Notes: generated by a model not told the origin, from the sequence alone. DNA of 43,684 nt from Crocinitomix sp. (GCA_013138735.1 WTCE01000075.1:1-43684), one strand, 5' to 3'; shown: positions 8,193 to 18,294, counted from the stretch's first letter. Numbers and translations: made by a program.

Positions 8193-9392
8193 CTAATACA
8201 AGAAATTATGATAAGGATATCTGATCTGAAAAATTGCTTTGGCCTCTTTGTATAGTTTTGCCTTTAACTCGTCAATATTCAAATTTTCTTGCGCTGAAAT
8301 AAAGATGCAATCTTCTGTTCCCAGTTTTGCCATCCATGATTTTTTTAATTCTGCTAGCGCAAACTTTTTCCCATCAGGATGGTATCCAATATCTTCTGGC
8401 CTTGGATTGTAAGCATCTACTTTATTAAAAACTACGATAGATGTTTTGTCTTTTTGGCCCCCATCAATCTCAGCAATGGTTTCGTTAACGACTTGATATT
8501 GTTCTTCAAAATTGGCGTGAGAAATGTCAACTACATGAATTAAAATATCTGCTTCTCTCACTTCATCCAAAGTAGATTTGAAAGATTCTATTAATTGATG
8601 CGGTAATTTGCGAATGAACCCTACCGTATCAGACATTAAAAACGGCAAGTTATCAATGACTACTTTACGCACTGTCGTATCCAATGTTGCAAAAAGTTTA
8701 TTCTCCGCAAAAACGTCTGATTTGCTTAACAAATTCATGATGGTAGATTTACCAACATTCGTATAACCAACTAATGCCGCACGAACCAATTGACCTCTAT
8801 TACCACGTTGAACGGACATTTGTTTGTCAATTTTCTTCATCTTCTCCTTTAATAAGGAAATTTTCTCCTTAATGATTCGACGATCCGTTTCAATTTGCGT
8901 TTCCCCTGGTCCACGCATTCCAATCCCCCCTTTGGTTCTATCCAAGTGAGTCCACATACCCGTTAGGCGAGGTAATAAATATTGGTACTGTGCTAATTCA
9001 ACCTGGGTTTTCGCATGGGCCGTGCGTGCACGACTTGCAAAAATATCTAGAATGAGGTTATTTCGATCTAAGACTTTAATTTCTAACTCTTTCTCAATAT
9101 TCCGTAATTGTGAAGGAGATAATTCATCATCAAAGATGGCAATATCAATAGCATTATTATCAACGTACTGCTTAATCTCTTTGATTTTTCCAGATCCAAC
9201 ATAGGTTTTTGGATTCGGTTTATCAACGCGCTGTAAAAACTTGCGCTTTGTTTCAGCACCAGAAGTTTCAGCCAAAAAAGCCAATTCTTCAAGATACTCA
9301 TTTGCCATTTCCTCGGTTTGCTTACTGGTAATTACACCAATTAAAACTGCAAACTCTTTCTTTGAATCTATATGTGAAAACCCTGTAGACAT
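8193..9392 (-). CDS. hflX: GTPase HflX, ribosome-associated
   Basis: This 399-residue protein is a full-length HflX, a GTPase that binds and splits stalled 70S or 50S ribosomes. The N-terminal HflX domain (about 15-180) contains the glycine-rich GPGETQIETDRR (161-172) and GGIGMRG. The G domain has G1 GYTNVGKS (209-216), G3 DTVG (255-258) and G4 NKVD (323-326), with ISA near the C-terminus as G5. It lacks the longer C-terminal extension of some homologues. The start is an ATG at 9392 preceded by a purine-rich GGAGAAGGGG (9395-9404), an unusually good Shine-Dalgarno-like sequence for this group. It lies 25 bases downstream of the four-helix membrane protein gene. Confidence 0.95.
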   Translation of the reverse strand: MSTGFSHIDSKKEFAVLIGVITSKQTEEMANEYLEELAFLAETSGAETKRKFLQRVDKPNPKTYVGSGKIKEIKQYVDNNAIDIAIFDDELSPSQLRNIEKELEIKVLDRNNLILDIFASRARTAHAKTQVELAQYQYLLPRLTGMWTHLDRTKGGIGMRGPGETQIETDRRIIKEKISLLKEKMKKIDKQMSVQRGNRGQLVRAALVGYTNVGKSTIMNLLSKSDVFAENKLFATLDTTVRKVVIDNLPFLMSDTVGFIRKLPHQLIESFKSTLDEVREADILIHVVDISHANFEEQYQVVNETIAEIDGGQKDKTSIVVFNKVDAYNPRPEDIGYHPDGKKFALAELKKSWMAKLGTEDCIFISAQENLNIDELKAKLYKEAKAIFQIRYPYHNFLY

Positions 9393-9417
9393 ATCCCCTT
9401 CTCCTAATTTCTATTTA

Positions 9418-9879
9418 TTAAAACCAACCTATTCCAACATTCGCAAACATTTCTCTAAAAGGCCATGGAATTCCAGCTAAAACAACGACGAGTGCAATGG
9501 TATAAAACACCGCAACTACTTTGAATCTAGCTGTGTCATTATCCTTTTTCTTCGATTTTGAATAACCCATAGTGATTAAGATAAAAGCAATTGTCATCAT
9601 TAAACTGTGCTCTAACGTAAAAAAACGAAGTATTGAAGTACTCATTGTTTCACTAGAAAACTGCACATAATCACTCATCAAATAAAGAATCCATCCGAAT
9701 AAATATTGCAAATGAAACGCCATCATAGCGAACAATGCCAATTTACGATCACCCGCTACAAAAGTTTTCTTTCCTTTCCATCCCATATGCATCTTTACCA
9801 CAGCAGCGAGTAGAAGAATTAAGACAATCCATCTCCATCCAGAATGCGAGCTTATTAGAATCTGCTTAAAAGTATCCAT
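9418..9879 (-). CDS. Four-helix membrane protein, possible cytochrome b-like
   Basis: This 153-residue protein has four predicted membrane helices (about 15-34, 47-68, 85-106 and 118-138). Histidines sit at or near helix ends: His12 in HSGWRW, His31 in KMHMG, His56 in AFHLQYLFGW and His91 in LEHSLMM. This pattern could ligate heme, and similar flavobacterial proteins are often labelled cytochrome B. No direct redox motif proves this. It precedes hflX on the same strand, 25 bases apart. A -7 box (TAAATTTG) lies just upstream. Confidence 0.65.
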   Translation of the reverse strand: MDTFKQILISSHSGWRWIVLILLLAAVVKMHMGWKGKKTFVAGDRKLALFAMMAFHLQYLFGWILYLMSDYVQFSSETMSTSILRFFTLEHSLMMTIAFILITMGYSKSKKKDNDTARFKVVAVFYTIALVVVLAGIPWPFREMFANVGIGWF

Positions 9880-9896
9880 AATTGCGTATTTTTGAA

Positions 9897-9904
9897 CAAA
9901 TTTA
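9897..9904 (-). promoter_or_regulatory. Possible -7 box for the four-helix membrane protein gene
   Basis: On the minus strand TAAATTTG matches TAnnTTTG exactly, 17 bases before the ATG at 9879. A good -33 TTTG was not found. Confidence 0.35.
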
Positions 9905-9932
9905 CAGTTTTAATCAGATAAGCCGATTAAAA

Positions 9933-9950
9933 GTTGAATTGTAATTCAAC
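9933..9950. promoter_or_regulatory. Perfect inverted repeat upstream of the amidohydrolase operon
   Basis: GTTGAATT (9933-9940) and AATTCAAC (9943-9950) form a perfect palindrome with a 2-base centre. It ends 27 bases before the ATG at 9978. The short centre suits a protein-bound operator better than an RNA hairpin. It could be chance in AT-rich DNA. Confidence 0.3.
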
Positions 9951-9977
9951 AACTATTCAAATAAAATAGAATTACCA

Positions 9978-12900
9978 ATGATTAAAAACATACTTTTTGG
10001 GGTTTTTACACTGCTTTTGGGATTAAACGCCAATGCACAGGATATAGAACCTGAAAACGGGGTGATTAACTCTAAAGAAACGGTTGCATTTATTAATGCG
10101 CGAATCGTGGTAAGCGCATCAGAAACGATTGAACGCGGTACTTTAATCATAAAAGACGGGGTCATTATTAACGTTGGCGTAGCAGTTATTGCTCCAAAAG
10201 ATGCAATTAAAATAGACCTAAAAGGTTATACATTGTATCCTTCTTTCATAGACATACACGCAAGTGAAGGTGTTGAAAAAAGTCCTTTAAAGAAACAAGG
10301 CATGGGACCACAACTTTCTACTTTAAAAGAAGGTCCTTATTATTGGAACCAAAGTATTCATCCGGAAGTTGATGCTTATACCTTATTAAAAGAGGCCTTA
10401 TTTAAGGAAAAGGCTGAATACATTAAACAAGGATTTGGAACCATTTCAACACATCAACGAGACGGAATTTTACGTGGAACCGCTGTGTTGACGACAATCG
10501 GAACGGATGCTAATCGTGAGCAAATTATTAAAACAACAGCCGCCAATCATTATTCATTTTCAAAAGGATCTTCCAAACAAAGTTATCCTTCATCACAAAT
10601 GGGAGCAATTGCCTTAATTCGGCAGTTCTTTTATGATGCCAAATGGTACAGTACGCAATCGGCCAATACCGACAATATTTCCTTAAAAAGAGGGATTGAA
10701 AACCTTAAATTGCCTCAAATTTTTGAAGTTTCTGATAAATTAGAAATCTTAAGAGCTGTAAAACTGGCGCAGGAATTTAATATCAAATTAATTGTAAAAG
10801 GCGGCGGAGATAGTTACGAACGAATTGATGAAATTAAAGCGCTCGGCACTAAATTAATTATCCCGGTTAACTTCCCTGCTCCCTATGATGTGACGGATCC
10901 ATATCTTTCTCGATTTGTATCATTAGCAGATTTAAAAGACTGGGAAATGCGTCCGTATAACGCTTATTTCTTGCATCAAAAACAAGTGCCTTTTTGCTTT
11001 ACTACGTCCGGATTAAAGAAAAAAGCCGACTTCATAAAAAATATTCGTAAAACTGTAAAACATGGCTTACCTAAAGCAGAAGCATTGCGTGCTTTAACAG
11101 AAAACCCAGCTGCTTTCTTAAACGTTGGCGACCAAGTGGGAACTTTAGAAACTGGTAAAATTGCGAACTTATTGATTGTTAAAGGTGATCTATTTGAGGA
11201 TGGTGAAATCTATGAAAATTGGATCAGAGGAGAACGCACTAAAGTAAAAGACATTAACATAACCGACATTCGTGGAAAATACAACTTGAATATCAACTCG
11301 ATTGTTTATGGTTGGGAAGTGAAAGGAACTGTTGAGAAACCAAAAGCCACCTTACTGAGCTACCGAACAAAGTTGGATTCAGTAACGAGCATCAGCAAAC
11401 AAGATACGGTAAAGCTGAGCCCCAATATGGTAATGAACGACTTGCAAATAAGCATGTCTTTTGCCGAAAAGGGAGGGAATATGAATGGCGTTGTGCAATT
11501 AAACGGAACCTATAATAGTGCATTGGGGGCGTTTCACGGAAAAGCCAAATTACCAAATGGTGACTGGGTTGATTGGAGTGCCATTCGAAATGAAAAGCAC
11601 AATAATTCAAAAAAGAAAAAAACATCTTTTGTTGTCGATACTTCGGCCGTTGGCAATTTGATGTATCCTAATATGGCTTATGGATTTGATAGCTTGCCAA
11701 GCCAAGAAACTTATTTCATAAAAAATGCAACGATATGGACCAATGAAGCCGGTGGAATCTTAAAAAATGCAACTTTGCTCATTCAAAATGGCAAGATAAA
11801 AGCCGTGAACAAATCAATTATTCAAATACCAAATGATGCCACAGTAATTGATGCCGAGGGAAAACATGTTACCTGCGGAATAATAGACGAGCACTCACAT
11901 ATTTCAATAAGCAAAGGGGTGAATGAAAGCGGTCAAAATAACTCGGCTGAAGTTTCAATTGCTGATGTAGTTCGTTCTAACGACATTAATGTTTATCGCC
12001 AACTTTCTGGCGGAGTTACGGCATCACAATTGCTACACGGATCTGCCAATCCTATTGGAGGACAATCTGCAATGATCAAATTAAAATGGGGGTTTAGTCC
12101 TGAAGAAATGTTGATAGATGACGCGCCGGGCTTCATTAAATTTGCCTTAGGTGAAAATGTAAAACAATCCAATTGGGGGAATTTTAATACTGTACGTTTT
12201 CCTCAAACAAGAATGGGTGTTGAACAGGTTTTTTATGATGCCTTTATTCAAGCCAAACAATATGAAACAGAATGGAAAGCTTATAATAAATTGTCTGAGA
12301 AAAAACGATTTGGAATAAATGCTCCACGACGCGATTTAGAATTGGATGTTATGGTAGAAATTCTCAATTCGGAACGTTTTGTTACCTGCCACTCCTACAT
12401 TCAGAGCGAAATAAATATGTTAATGCACGTGGCAGATTCAATGGGCTTTACGTTGAACACTTTTACGCATATTCTAGAAGGCTATAAAGTAGCTGAACAA
12501 ATGAAAGCGCACGGAGCAGGAGCTTCAACTTTTGCAGATTGGTGGGCGTATAAATTTGAAGTGAACGAAGCCATTCCTTATAACGCAGCAATATTGCATA
12601 AAATGGGAATTGTAACTGCTATCAATTCAGATGATGCAGAAATGGGTAGAAGATTGAATCATGAAGCTGCCAAGGTTGTAAAATATGGAGGAATTTCAGA
12701 AGAAGATGCCTGGAAGATGGTGACGTTAAATCCAGCCATTTTATTGCACTTAGATGAACAGATGGGAAGCATTAAGGAAGGCAAAGATGCAGATATCGTT
12801 ATTTGGTCAGACAATCCACTTTCTATTAAAGCTAGAGTAGAACAAACATTTGTTGACGGCATGCTCTTATATGATTGGAACCGAAGTGTTTTATTGCATG

Positions 12901-13031
12901 ATCGTGATCAAGTTGAACGCAATAGAATTATGCAACTGATGTTGGCAGAAAAGAAGGCAGGCGCATCAACGCGAAAACCGTTTAAAAAAATGAATCCTCA
13001 TTATCACTGTGACACAGTTGGTGAACATTAA
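9978..13031 (+). CDS. Secreted tandem amidohydrolase (N-terminal unit degenerate, C-terminal unit intact)
   Basis: This 1017-residue protein has a signal peptide ending near LNANAQ (residue 21) and two amidohydrolase-superfamily units. The C-terminal unit (about 580-1000) keeps the metal ligands: H639-x-H641 in IIDEHSHI, His805 in TCHSY, His831 in THILEG and Asp885 in NSDDAE. It ends with the beta-sandwich return MGSIKEGKDADIVIW, as in imidazolonepropionase-like enzymes. The N-terminal unit (about 35-450) keeps the fold signals (LYPSFIDIH at 94, and GTLETGKIANLLIVKGD) but has H94-A-S in place of HxH, so it is probably not catalytic. A beta-rich linker with a KKKK patch (about 480-570) joins them. 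The substrate is unknown; dipeptide or cyclic-amide hydrolysis is a family-level guess. The next gene, 10 bases on, is a third such unit. Confidence 0.85.
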   Translation: MIKNILFGVFTLLLGLNANAQDIEPENGVINSKETVAFINARIVVSASETIERGTLIIKDGVIINVGVAVIAPKDAIKIDLKGYTLYPSFIDIHASEGVEKSPLKKQGMGPQLSTLKEGPYYWNQSIHPEVDAYTLLKEALFKEKAEYIKQGFGTISTHQRDGILRGTAVLTTIGTDANREQIIKTTAANHYSFSKGSSKQSYPSSQMGAIALIRQFFYDAKWYSTQSANTDNISLKRGIENLKLPQIFEVSDKLEILRAVKLAQEFNIKLIVKGGGDSYERIDEIKALGTKLIIPVNFPAPYDVTDPYLSRFVSLADLKDWEMRPYNAYFLHQKQVPFCFTTSGLKKKADFIKNIRKTVKHGLPKAEALRALTENPAAFLNVGDQVGTLETGKIANLLIVKGDLFEDGEIYENWIRGERTKVKDINITDIRGKYNLNINSIVYGWEVKGTVEKPKATLLSYRTKLDSVTSISKQDTVKLSPNMVMNDLQISMSFAEKGGNMNGVVQLNGTYNSALGAFHGKAKLPNGDWVDWSAIRNEKHNNSKKKKTSFVVDTSAVGNLMYPNMAYGFDSLPSQETYFIKNATIWTNEAGGILKNATLLIQNGKIKAVNKSIIQIPNDATVIDAEGKHVTCGIIDEHSHISISKGVNESGQNNSAEVSIADVVRSNDINVYRQLSGGVTASQLLHGSANPIGGQSAMIKLKWGFSPEEMLIDDAPGFIKFALGENVKQSNWGNFNTVRFPQTRMGVEQVFYDAFIQAKQYETEWKAYNKLSEKKRFGINAPRRDLELDVMVEILNSERFVTCHSYIQSEINMLMHVADSMGFTLNTFTHILEGYKVAEQMKAHGAGASTFADWWAYKFEVNEAIPYNAAILHKMGIVTAINSDDAEMGRRLNHEAAKVVKYGGISEEDAWKMVTLNPAILLHLDEQMGSIKEGKDADIVIWSDNPLSIKARVEQTFVDGMLLYDWNRSVLLHDRDQVERNRIMQLMLAEKKAGASTRKPFKKMNPHYHCDTVGEH

Positions 13032-13041
13032 TTGATAACAA

Positions 13042-14349
13042 ATGAAACAAATATATAGTTTACTCCTTGTTTTTATAATTGCCATTAGCAGTTTTGGTCA
13101 GACACCAAGTCCGCAAACGCAAATGTATAAACGGATCCTTTTTCAAAACGGAAGCGCACATGTTGGCAATGGTGAATACGTCCATAACTCCGTTATTGGA
13201 ATAGAAGAAGGCAAAATTCTTTTTGTCAAAAACGCATTGACGTATCAATTGGATAAAAGTGAATGGGACACCATAATCTCTCTAAAAGGAAAACACATTT
13301 ATCCAGGGTTTATTGCAGCAAATTTAACCTTAGGCTTAACTGAGATTGATGCCGTGCGTGCAACACGCGATTTTGATGAAACAGGTAGCATTAATCCTAA
13401 TGTACGTTCGTTGATTGCTTTTAATACAGATTCAAAAGTAATGTACACCGTGCGTACAAATGGTGTATTGGTTACCCAATCGACACCAAGAGGCGGTTTA
13501 ATTTCTGGTACTTCATCAATCATGGCATTGGATGGTTGGAATTGGGAAGACGCCGTTTATAAAGCAGATGATGGTGTTCATTTAAATTGGCCCATTAAGT
13601 TTAGTAAATCAGGATGGTGGGCGCAACCCGGACCAAATAAGGCGAATGAAAAGTACAATAAAACACGAGACGCTATCTATGCCTTTTTTGAAGAAGCCTT
13701 GTCTTACTCCCAAAGTAAAGATCCATCTGAAAAATTCTTAAAATTAGAAGCTATGCGAGGGATTTTTAATGGTAAGCAACGTTTATTTATTCATGCAGAT
13801 TATGCGCCAGAGATTAATGATATCATTGATTTCTCCCGTCGTTTTGACTTAGAATTCCCTGTTATTGTTGGTGGATATGATGCGCATTTAGTGGCAGCAC
13901 GATTAATCGAAAATAAATTTGCAGTAATGCTCGGTCGTCCCCATTTATTGCCCACGTTTGAAGAGGATTTGACTTATATCAACTACCAATCTGCTGCGAA
14001 GTTGCAAAAAGCGGGCGTGCCTTATTGCATCCAAGCTGCAGGAGATATGGAAGTAATGAATGCTAGAAACTTACCGTTTTTAGCAGGAACAGCATGGGCA
14101 TATGGTCTGACAGAGGAAGAGGCCGTTGCGTCCATTTCTTTAAACGTTGCAAAAATTTTAGGGATTGATGATCGCATTGGTTCACTTGAAAGCGGAAAAG
14201 ATGCGACTTTATTCATTTCAGACGGTAATGCCTTAGATATGATGACCAATAACGTCACAATTGCTATGGTAAAAGGGAATTTTATTGTGTTGGATAATCA
14301 TCAAATGCAATTATCTCGTAAATATCATGAGCGCTACGGGATTGAGTAA
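13042..14349 (+). CDS. Secreted amidohydrolase-like protein lacking the HxH metal motif
   Basis: This 435-residue protein has a signal peptide ending near ISSFGQ (residue 20). It shows the beta-sandwich and barrel of the amidohydrolase superfamily: GKHIYPGFIAAN at the first barrel strand and IGSLESGKDATLFISDGN at the C-terminal return. Where active members have D-x-H-x-H the sequence is I-A-A-N-L-T, so both metal ligands of that motif are missing. FIHADYAPEI and YDAHLVAAR retain histidines. It follows the 1017-residue amidohydrolase by 10 bases, so it is co-transcribed and probably forms a complex with it. A structural or regulatory pseudo-enzyme is the simplest reading. Confidence 0.8.
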   Translation: MKQIYSLLLVFIIAISSFGQTPSPQTQMYKRILFQNGSAHVGNGEYVHNSVIGIEEGKILFVKNALTYQLDKSEWDTIISLKGKHIYPGFIAANLTLGLTEIDAVRATRDFDETGSINPNVRSLIAFNTDSKVMYTVRTNGVLVTQSTPRGGLISGTSSIMALDGWNWEDAVYKADDGVHLNWPIKFSKSGWWAQPGPNKANEKYNKTRDAIYAFFEEALSYSQSKDPSEKFLKLEAMRGIFNGKQRLFIHADYAPEINDIIDFSRRFDLEFPVIVGGYDAHLVAARLIENKFAVMLGRPHLLPTFEEDLTYINYQSAAKLQKAGVPYCIQAAGDMEVMNARNLPFLAGTAWAYGLTEEEAVASISLNVAKILGIDDRIGSLESGKDATLFISDGNALDMMTNNVTIAMVKGNFIVLDNHQMQLSRKYHERYGIE

Positions 14350-14468
14350 TTGTTGCTCAAATACATTTTTAAACCCTTTTTTCATCTCAGGCTTAAAGAA
14401 TTCATTGTTATAAAATCACTTTTATTGAACTTTTCACGTCTTAGTTAAAACAATAAATCGTTCAGCTA

Positions 14469-16062
14469 ATGAAAAGCCCAAAAGTAATAGTCGCTCTTCT
14501 CCTGTTATTCATTTCACCTTTTACAATTCAGGCACAAACCTTCACCAATATATACGGAGGTGATCACGTTGACAGAGGAAAAGCTGTTTGTACAACTCAT
14601 GATGGCGGTATTATTGTTGCAGGCTCTACTTATAGCTTCGACTCAGAGGGCTTAGATATTTATGTCGCTAAATTCGATACCACAGGCGACACACTATGGT
14701 CGATTTATATAGGGCGTGACACTACAGACTTTGAAGGATTTCATAGGGAAGAAAGTGTAGCTGTTTTAGAAAACTCAGCCAATGAAATAATTGTTTGTGG
14801 CACTTATCACATTACAGGTTGGTCAGATTATCACGGGACTATTCTGCATAGAATCAGTGCGGATGGCGATATACTTCAATCGCGCCTATCGAAGTTATGG
14901 CGGCAGATGATATGGTAGAAATAGACAACGGCGGTTATATGATTTGTGGTACAGGATTCTCTGGTTTTGCCCTTCCGCAAGCGCATGTCATGATGATTGG
15001 TGAAGACTTTGACATAGCATGGGGTACGCAATATACAGGTTCGCTGGAAGAAGCATCTGGATTAAGAGGTGTTTGCAGAATGAGCGAAAATGAATATGTA
15101 GTGGCTGGTTATTCAGATAGAATTGGGGTTATAACGGGACTCTTAAGTGGAATTGATACGCTCGGAAATATCATTTGGTCAACTGAAACATATTTTGGAA
15201 TTGAAGAGGATATTATTCTTAGTTGTGTGGAACGCTTTGATGAAAACACAGTCATTTGCGGAGGTGTTTCAGGATATTTTGGCTATTCTAAACACGCTAC
15301 AATTTGGAAGATTAATACTTCTGGAGCTAGTGAATGGGTTTTTATAGGGCCAGGAGGGAGTGGAATAGCAGAGTTTTATGACATTCACTTGACTGAGGCT
15401 GGAAATATAGCTGCATGTGGAATTTATGATACGACGTATGCTTGGCACGAAACAGTCGGAATTTTTATGTTGCTGGATCCAGACGGAGAAGTACTAAGAG
15501 GTAAACTATGCCTTGATACGGTTAATGCATATTTTACAGGTATGGCAGAACTAGATGATGCTTACTACTTAACTGGTCCGCATAATGTTGATCTCGCACA
15601 AAATGTATTATTGCAAAAAAACTACTTCTACGATCCAGACACACTGTGTGGATTAGAGAATATTTATTCAGGAATTTTAAATGATTTCCCTGATACTTAT
15701 TTAAACTATGAACCCTTACCTTCCCATGGTATTACGCAAAAATCCTATTTCGTAAGAACTGGTCATGGTGCAAATGTCTCCGAAATATGTTCTCATGACG
15801 ATATTTATGGAGTTAGTATTGATGAAAGGTCAACAATTAGTGAGGTTCTTATTTATCCAAATCCATTTGTGAATGCATTCCAAATTGACAACCCGCAAGA
15901 AGTTATTCGTGTGCAATAATTGATTTGAATGGAAGAATTATTCCATGTGAATTAGAACATAATACAGTTTCTACTCCTACATCAGTTGCCTCTGGCATCT
16001 ATGTATTAACTTATACTTTGGAAGATGGGACAACTTATACGCAGCGGATTGCGAAAAATTGA
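14469..16062 (+). pseudogene. Secreted propeller protein with T9SS sorting domain, broken by two frameshifts
   Basis: Three consecutive reading frames make one protein. The first part (14469 to about 14880) has a signal peptide ending near TIQAQ and propeller-type repeats (DGGIIVAGST, DIYVAKFDTTGDTLW). The frame then slips by -1 near 14880-14890 and continues as IEVMAADDMVEIDNGGYMICGTG to 15919. It slips by -1 again near 15910-15915, restoring a T9SS type A tail: YPNPF (15856 on), then IIDLNGRIIP, SGIYVLTYTLEDG and QRIAKN with TGA at 16060-16062. Each slip equals one missing base and neither is in a homopolymer run, so this looks like a decayed gene, though sequence error is possible. The intact form would be a cell-surface or secreted protein of about 530 residues. 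The ATG at 14897 is not a real start. Confidence 0.8.
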
Positions 16063-16099
16063 TTGATAATTTAATGTTTCCAATTAACACTGCTCAAAT

Positions 16100-17488
16100 T
16101 TACATTTTTATTATCTTTTTACCCTTTGTTGCCGAATCAAGATGAATGTAATATAAGCCTTGTGCAAGGAAAGAGATATCAACGATTGTTTTGCCATTTT
16201 CTGATAGCTCACCGCTAAGCACAGCTCTGCCAAAGGCGTCTGAAATAAAATACGTTTTATTTGCCCTAGTTTCTGGCATATGTATTTCAGCCGTATTTCC
16301 ACTGATCGCCAGAGAAACGCTCCAGTCTTCTTTAATTTCTTCAATAGAAATTGTTTCGCAATTCAAACGACTATTGATATAACTTGGGTAGACCAGGTTC
16401 GATATTAATTCAGGACTATATGCCAACTGATTATTAATATAATCGCAGTCCAAACCAAGTGCATTAGGGCTATTTATAACTCCGAAATAGGGTTTATCAT
16501 GAATAACAACATAGATTTTGCAATTTGGACCGACTTGCAGAGCTCCAAATTGACAACTTGTTGAATCTGCGTTTTCATATATTGTCGTTCTACTTGCCAA
16601 CACATCTAAGGCATTCAAATCAAATTGATATAGACCTTGACAGTCGCCAATATAAAGTAATTCAGAATTTGGAGAAAAAGATTGACCCGTTGGGAAAACA
16701 TCAATATCTACTGCGCTAGAAATTAATCCAGTACCAATATCAAAATTGTATAAAACATTTCCGAAAGTTAATTTTTTACCATCTGGTGAAATTTCTATCC
16801 CATATTCGCCAGAAGCACCAATGGCCTGAATTATAGGGTCAGAAATCCCTGCGTCGGTTAGCAAGAATACATAAAAGGTATCTGAAACTGGGAAATGACT
16901 AGCATGTGTGATAATCCAGTAATCAGTTCCGTTTTGATGCCTAGTCGCAGCAATACCTTCTCCCATTGGACTCAATGAATCCCCATAAATTGGAACTCCC
17001 ATCTCTACAACATCACCCAATCCCCCATCCAGTGACATATCTATTGTTGTTCTTCTTAATCCTGCATGTAATTCTGGATAAGAGTAGAGGTTTTCCAAAC
17101 AATCGGTCATATAAATATGGTAAAGATCTGAATTGTCAAAATCTGGTATTACTACACCACCATTCCATGTACTCTGGCAGCCACATGAATCACACAGGTT
17201 ACCATTCGGCATTACCTCGTGATTTCTATTCCAAATTTTACCTTCAGAGGATTCCGCCAAAAGAATCCGCCCTCCATTAGAATAAAACAATAATTCGCCG
17301 TCATCATTAGCGTATGAAATAGTTGATTCAAACGTATTCATTGATGTAATATCATCCACAAAAGGTCCACCCAATGAGAAATCAACATGAACACCTTCAC
17401 CTAAATGCCAATGATTAGCAAACTGATTTTGCGCGAATGTTACCCCAAAAGGAGCAATGACGATTATTAAAACAATAATTAATTTCAT
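16100..17488 (-). CDS. Secreted propeller protein with T9SS type A sorting domain
   Basis: This protein is about 462 residues from the ATG at 17488. An upstream in-frame TTG would add seven residues before the signal peptide and is less likely. The signal peptide is MKLIIVLIIVIAP...FAQ. The body has beta-propeller features common in Bacteroidota (WHLGEGVHVDFSLGGP, DGELLFYSNGG, SPDGKKLTFGN, FSPNSELLYIGD, CQFGALQVGPNCKIYV) and a cysteine cluster, CDSCGC. The last 70 or so residues are a T9SS sorting domain (TYFISDAFGRAVLSGEL...VDISFLAQGLYYIHL...KKIIKM). It would be exported and anchored at or released from the cell surface. It is convergent with the broken propeller gene; the ligand is unknown. 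Confidence 0.8.
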   Translation of the reverse strand: MKLIIVLIIVIAPFGVTFAQNQFANHWHLGEGVHVDFSLGGPFVDDITSMNTFESTISYANDDGELLFYSNGGRILLAESSEGKIWNRNHEVMPNGNLCDSCGCQSTWNGGVVIPDFDNSDLYHIYMTDCLENLYSYPELHAGLRRTTIDMSLDGGLGDVVEMGVPIYGDSLSPMGEGIAATRHQNGTDYWIITHASHFPVSDTFYVFLLTDAGISDPIIQAIGASGEYGIEISPDGKKLTFGNVLYNFDIGTGLISSAVDIDVFPTGQSFSPNSELLYIGDCQGLYQFDLNALDVLASRTTIYENADSTSCQFGALQVGPNCKIYVVIHDKPYFGVINSPNALGLDCDYINNQLAYSPELISNLVYPSYINSRLNCETISIEEIKEDWSVSLAISGNTAEIHMPETRANKTYFISDAFGRAVLSGELSENGKTIVDISFLAQGLYYIHLDSATKGKKIIKM

Positions 17489-17551
17489 ATGATTGTGCAA
17501 AATGTTCAATAGCTGAATTTTGGGTTTATAAACAATATACGAAAATGTGGC

Positions 17552-18175
17552 TTATTTAATCTTAGATAAATCAGCAACATCCTTAAAATAGTCCGCTTTC
17601 CATGTAAAAAGCTCTATTAAACTATGAATGTTTTCGGTGTCTTTTAATGGATAAGAGATTGAAAAGCCCTTCTTTCGATTATCTCCAATTTCTATGGCTC
17701 CGTTAGCAACTTTAGTTTTCAAATTCTCCCATTCAATTATCGTGATTTTTGAACTCCATAAAGCAAGACTTTTATGACCAATTCCTGTTGGATAAACAAT
17801 AATCGATTTCTTTCTGTTTAACGCAACTTCATGACCACTTTTAATTCCAGTAATTATTCCCTTAATGACATAGCGCCCTTTGACTTGCCATAAACCTTGA
17901 ATAATTCCGTCTACAACTTCTTCATGACCCACCATTTGACTACGATTCAATTCAAAGTATTTGCTTTTACCATTACCGTAAAAAATCTTCAAGGCGAAAA
18001 GCACTCCCCCTTTTATTGGCCCCATTTTTATTTGGACATTCCCGTAAGCATAACCTGTTATTTGATTCGTTGGGATTTTTGTTTTCCTTAAAATTACTTC
18101 TTCAGTTGAAATGTGAATTTTCACATCTGGAAATGGTTTGGGTAAGGTTATTATATGATCGAAAAAGATTTCCAT
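17552..18175 (-). CDS. Cytoplasmic protein of unknown function
   Basis: This 207-residue protein has no signal peptide or membrane segment. The family is not recognised. The N-terminal half is beta-rich (VKIHISTEEVILRKTKIP, GYAYGNVQIKMGPIKGG, LKIFYGNGKSKYFEL) and reads like a PH-like or similar beta-barrel fold; this is an impression only. The second half contains SIIVYPTGIGHKS, WSSKITIIEWENLKTK and a helical end. It is an isolated gene between two genes for secreted proteins on the same strand. Confidence 0.6.
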   Translation of the reverse strand: MEIFFDHIITLPKPFPDVKIHISTEEVILRKTKIPTNQITGYAYGNVQIKMGPIKGGVLFALKIFYGNGKSKYFELNRSQMVGHEEVVDGIIQGLWQVKGRYVIKGIITGIKSGHEVALNRKKSIIVYPTGIGHKSLALWSSKITIIEWENLKTKVANGAIEIGDNRKKGFSISYPLKDTENIHSLIELFTWKADYFKDVADLSKIK

Positions 18176-18294
18176 ATCAGCATTACAAAAAGATTTAATT
18201 CTTATGTTTTGCCCATGAAATTAAGCAAATAAACACATACTACTTATGTCTCAACGCAAAATTTGAATCTAATTTTGGCGAAATTCTTAAAAGG

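Noticed and set aside
14897-15919. A separate 340-residue gene
   Set aside because: It has no signal peptide of its own, continues the propeller of the preceding frame, and its T9SS tail is completed in a third frame; it is the middle of one broken gene.
17489-17509. TTG start giving a longer T9SS cargo protein
   Set aside because: The ATG seven codons later begins a standard signal peptide.
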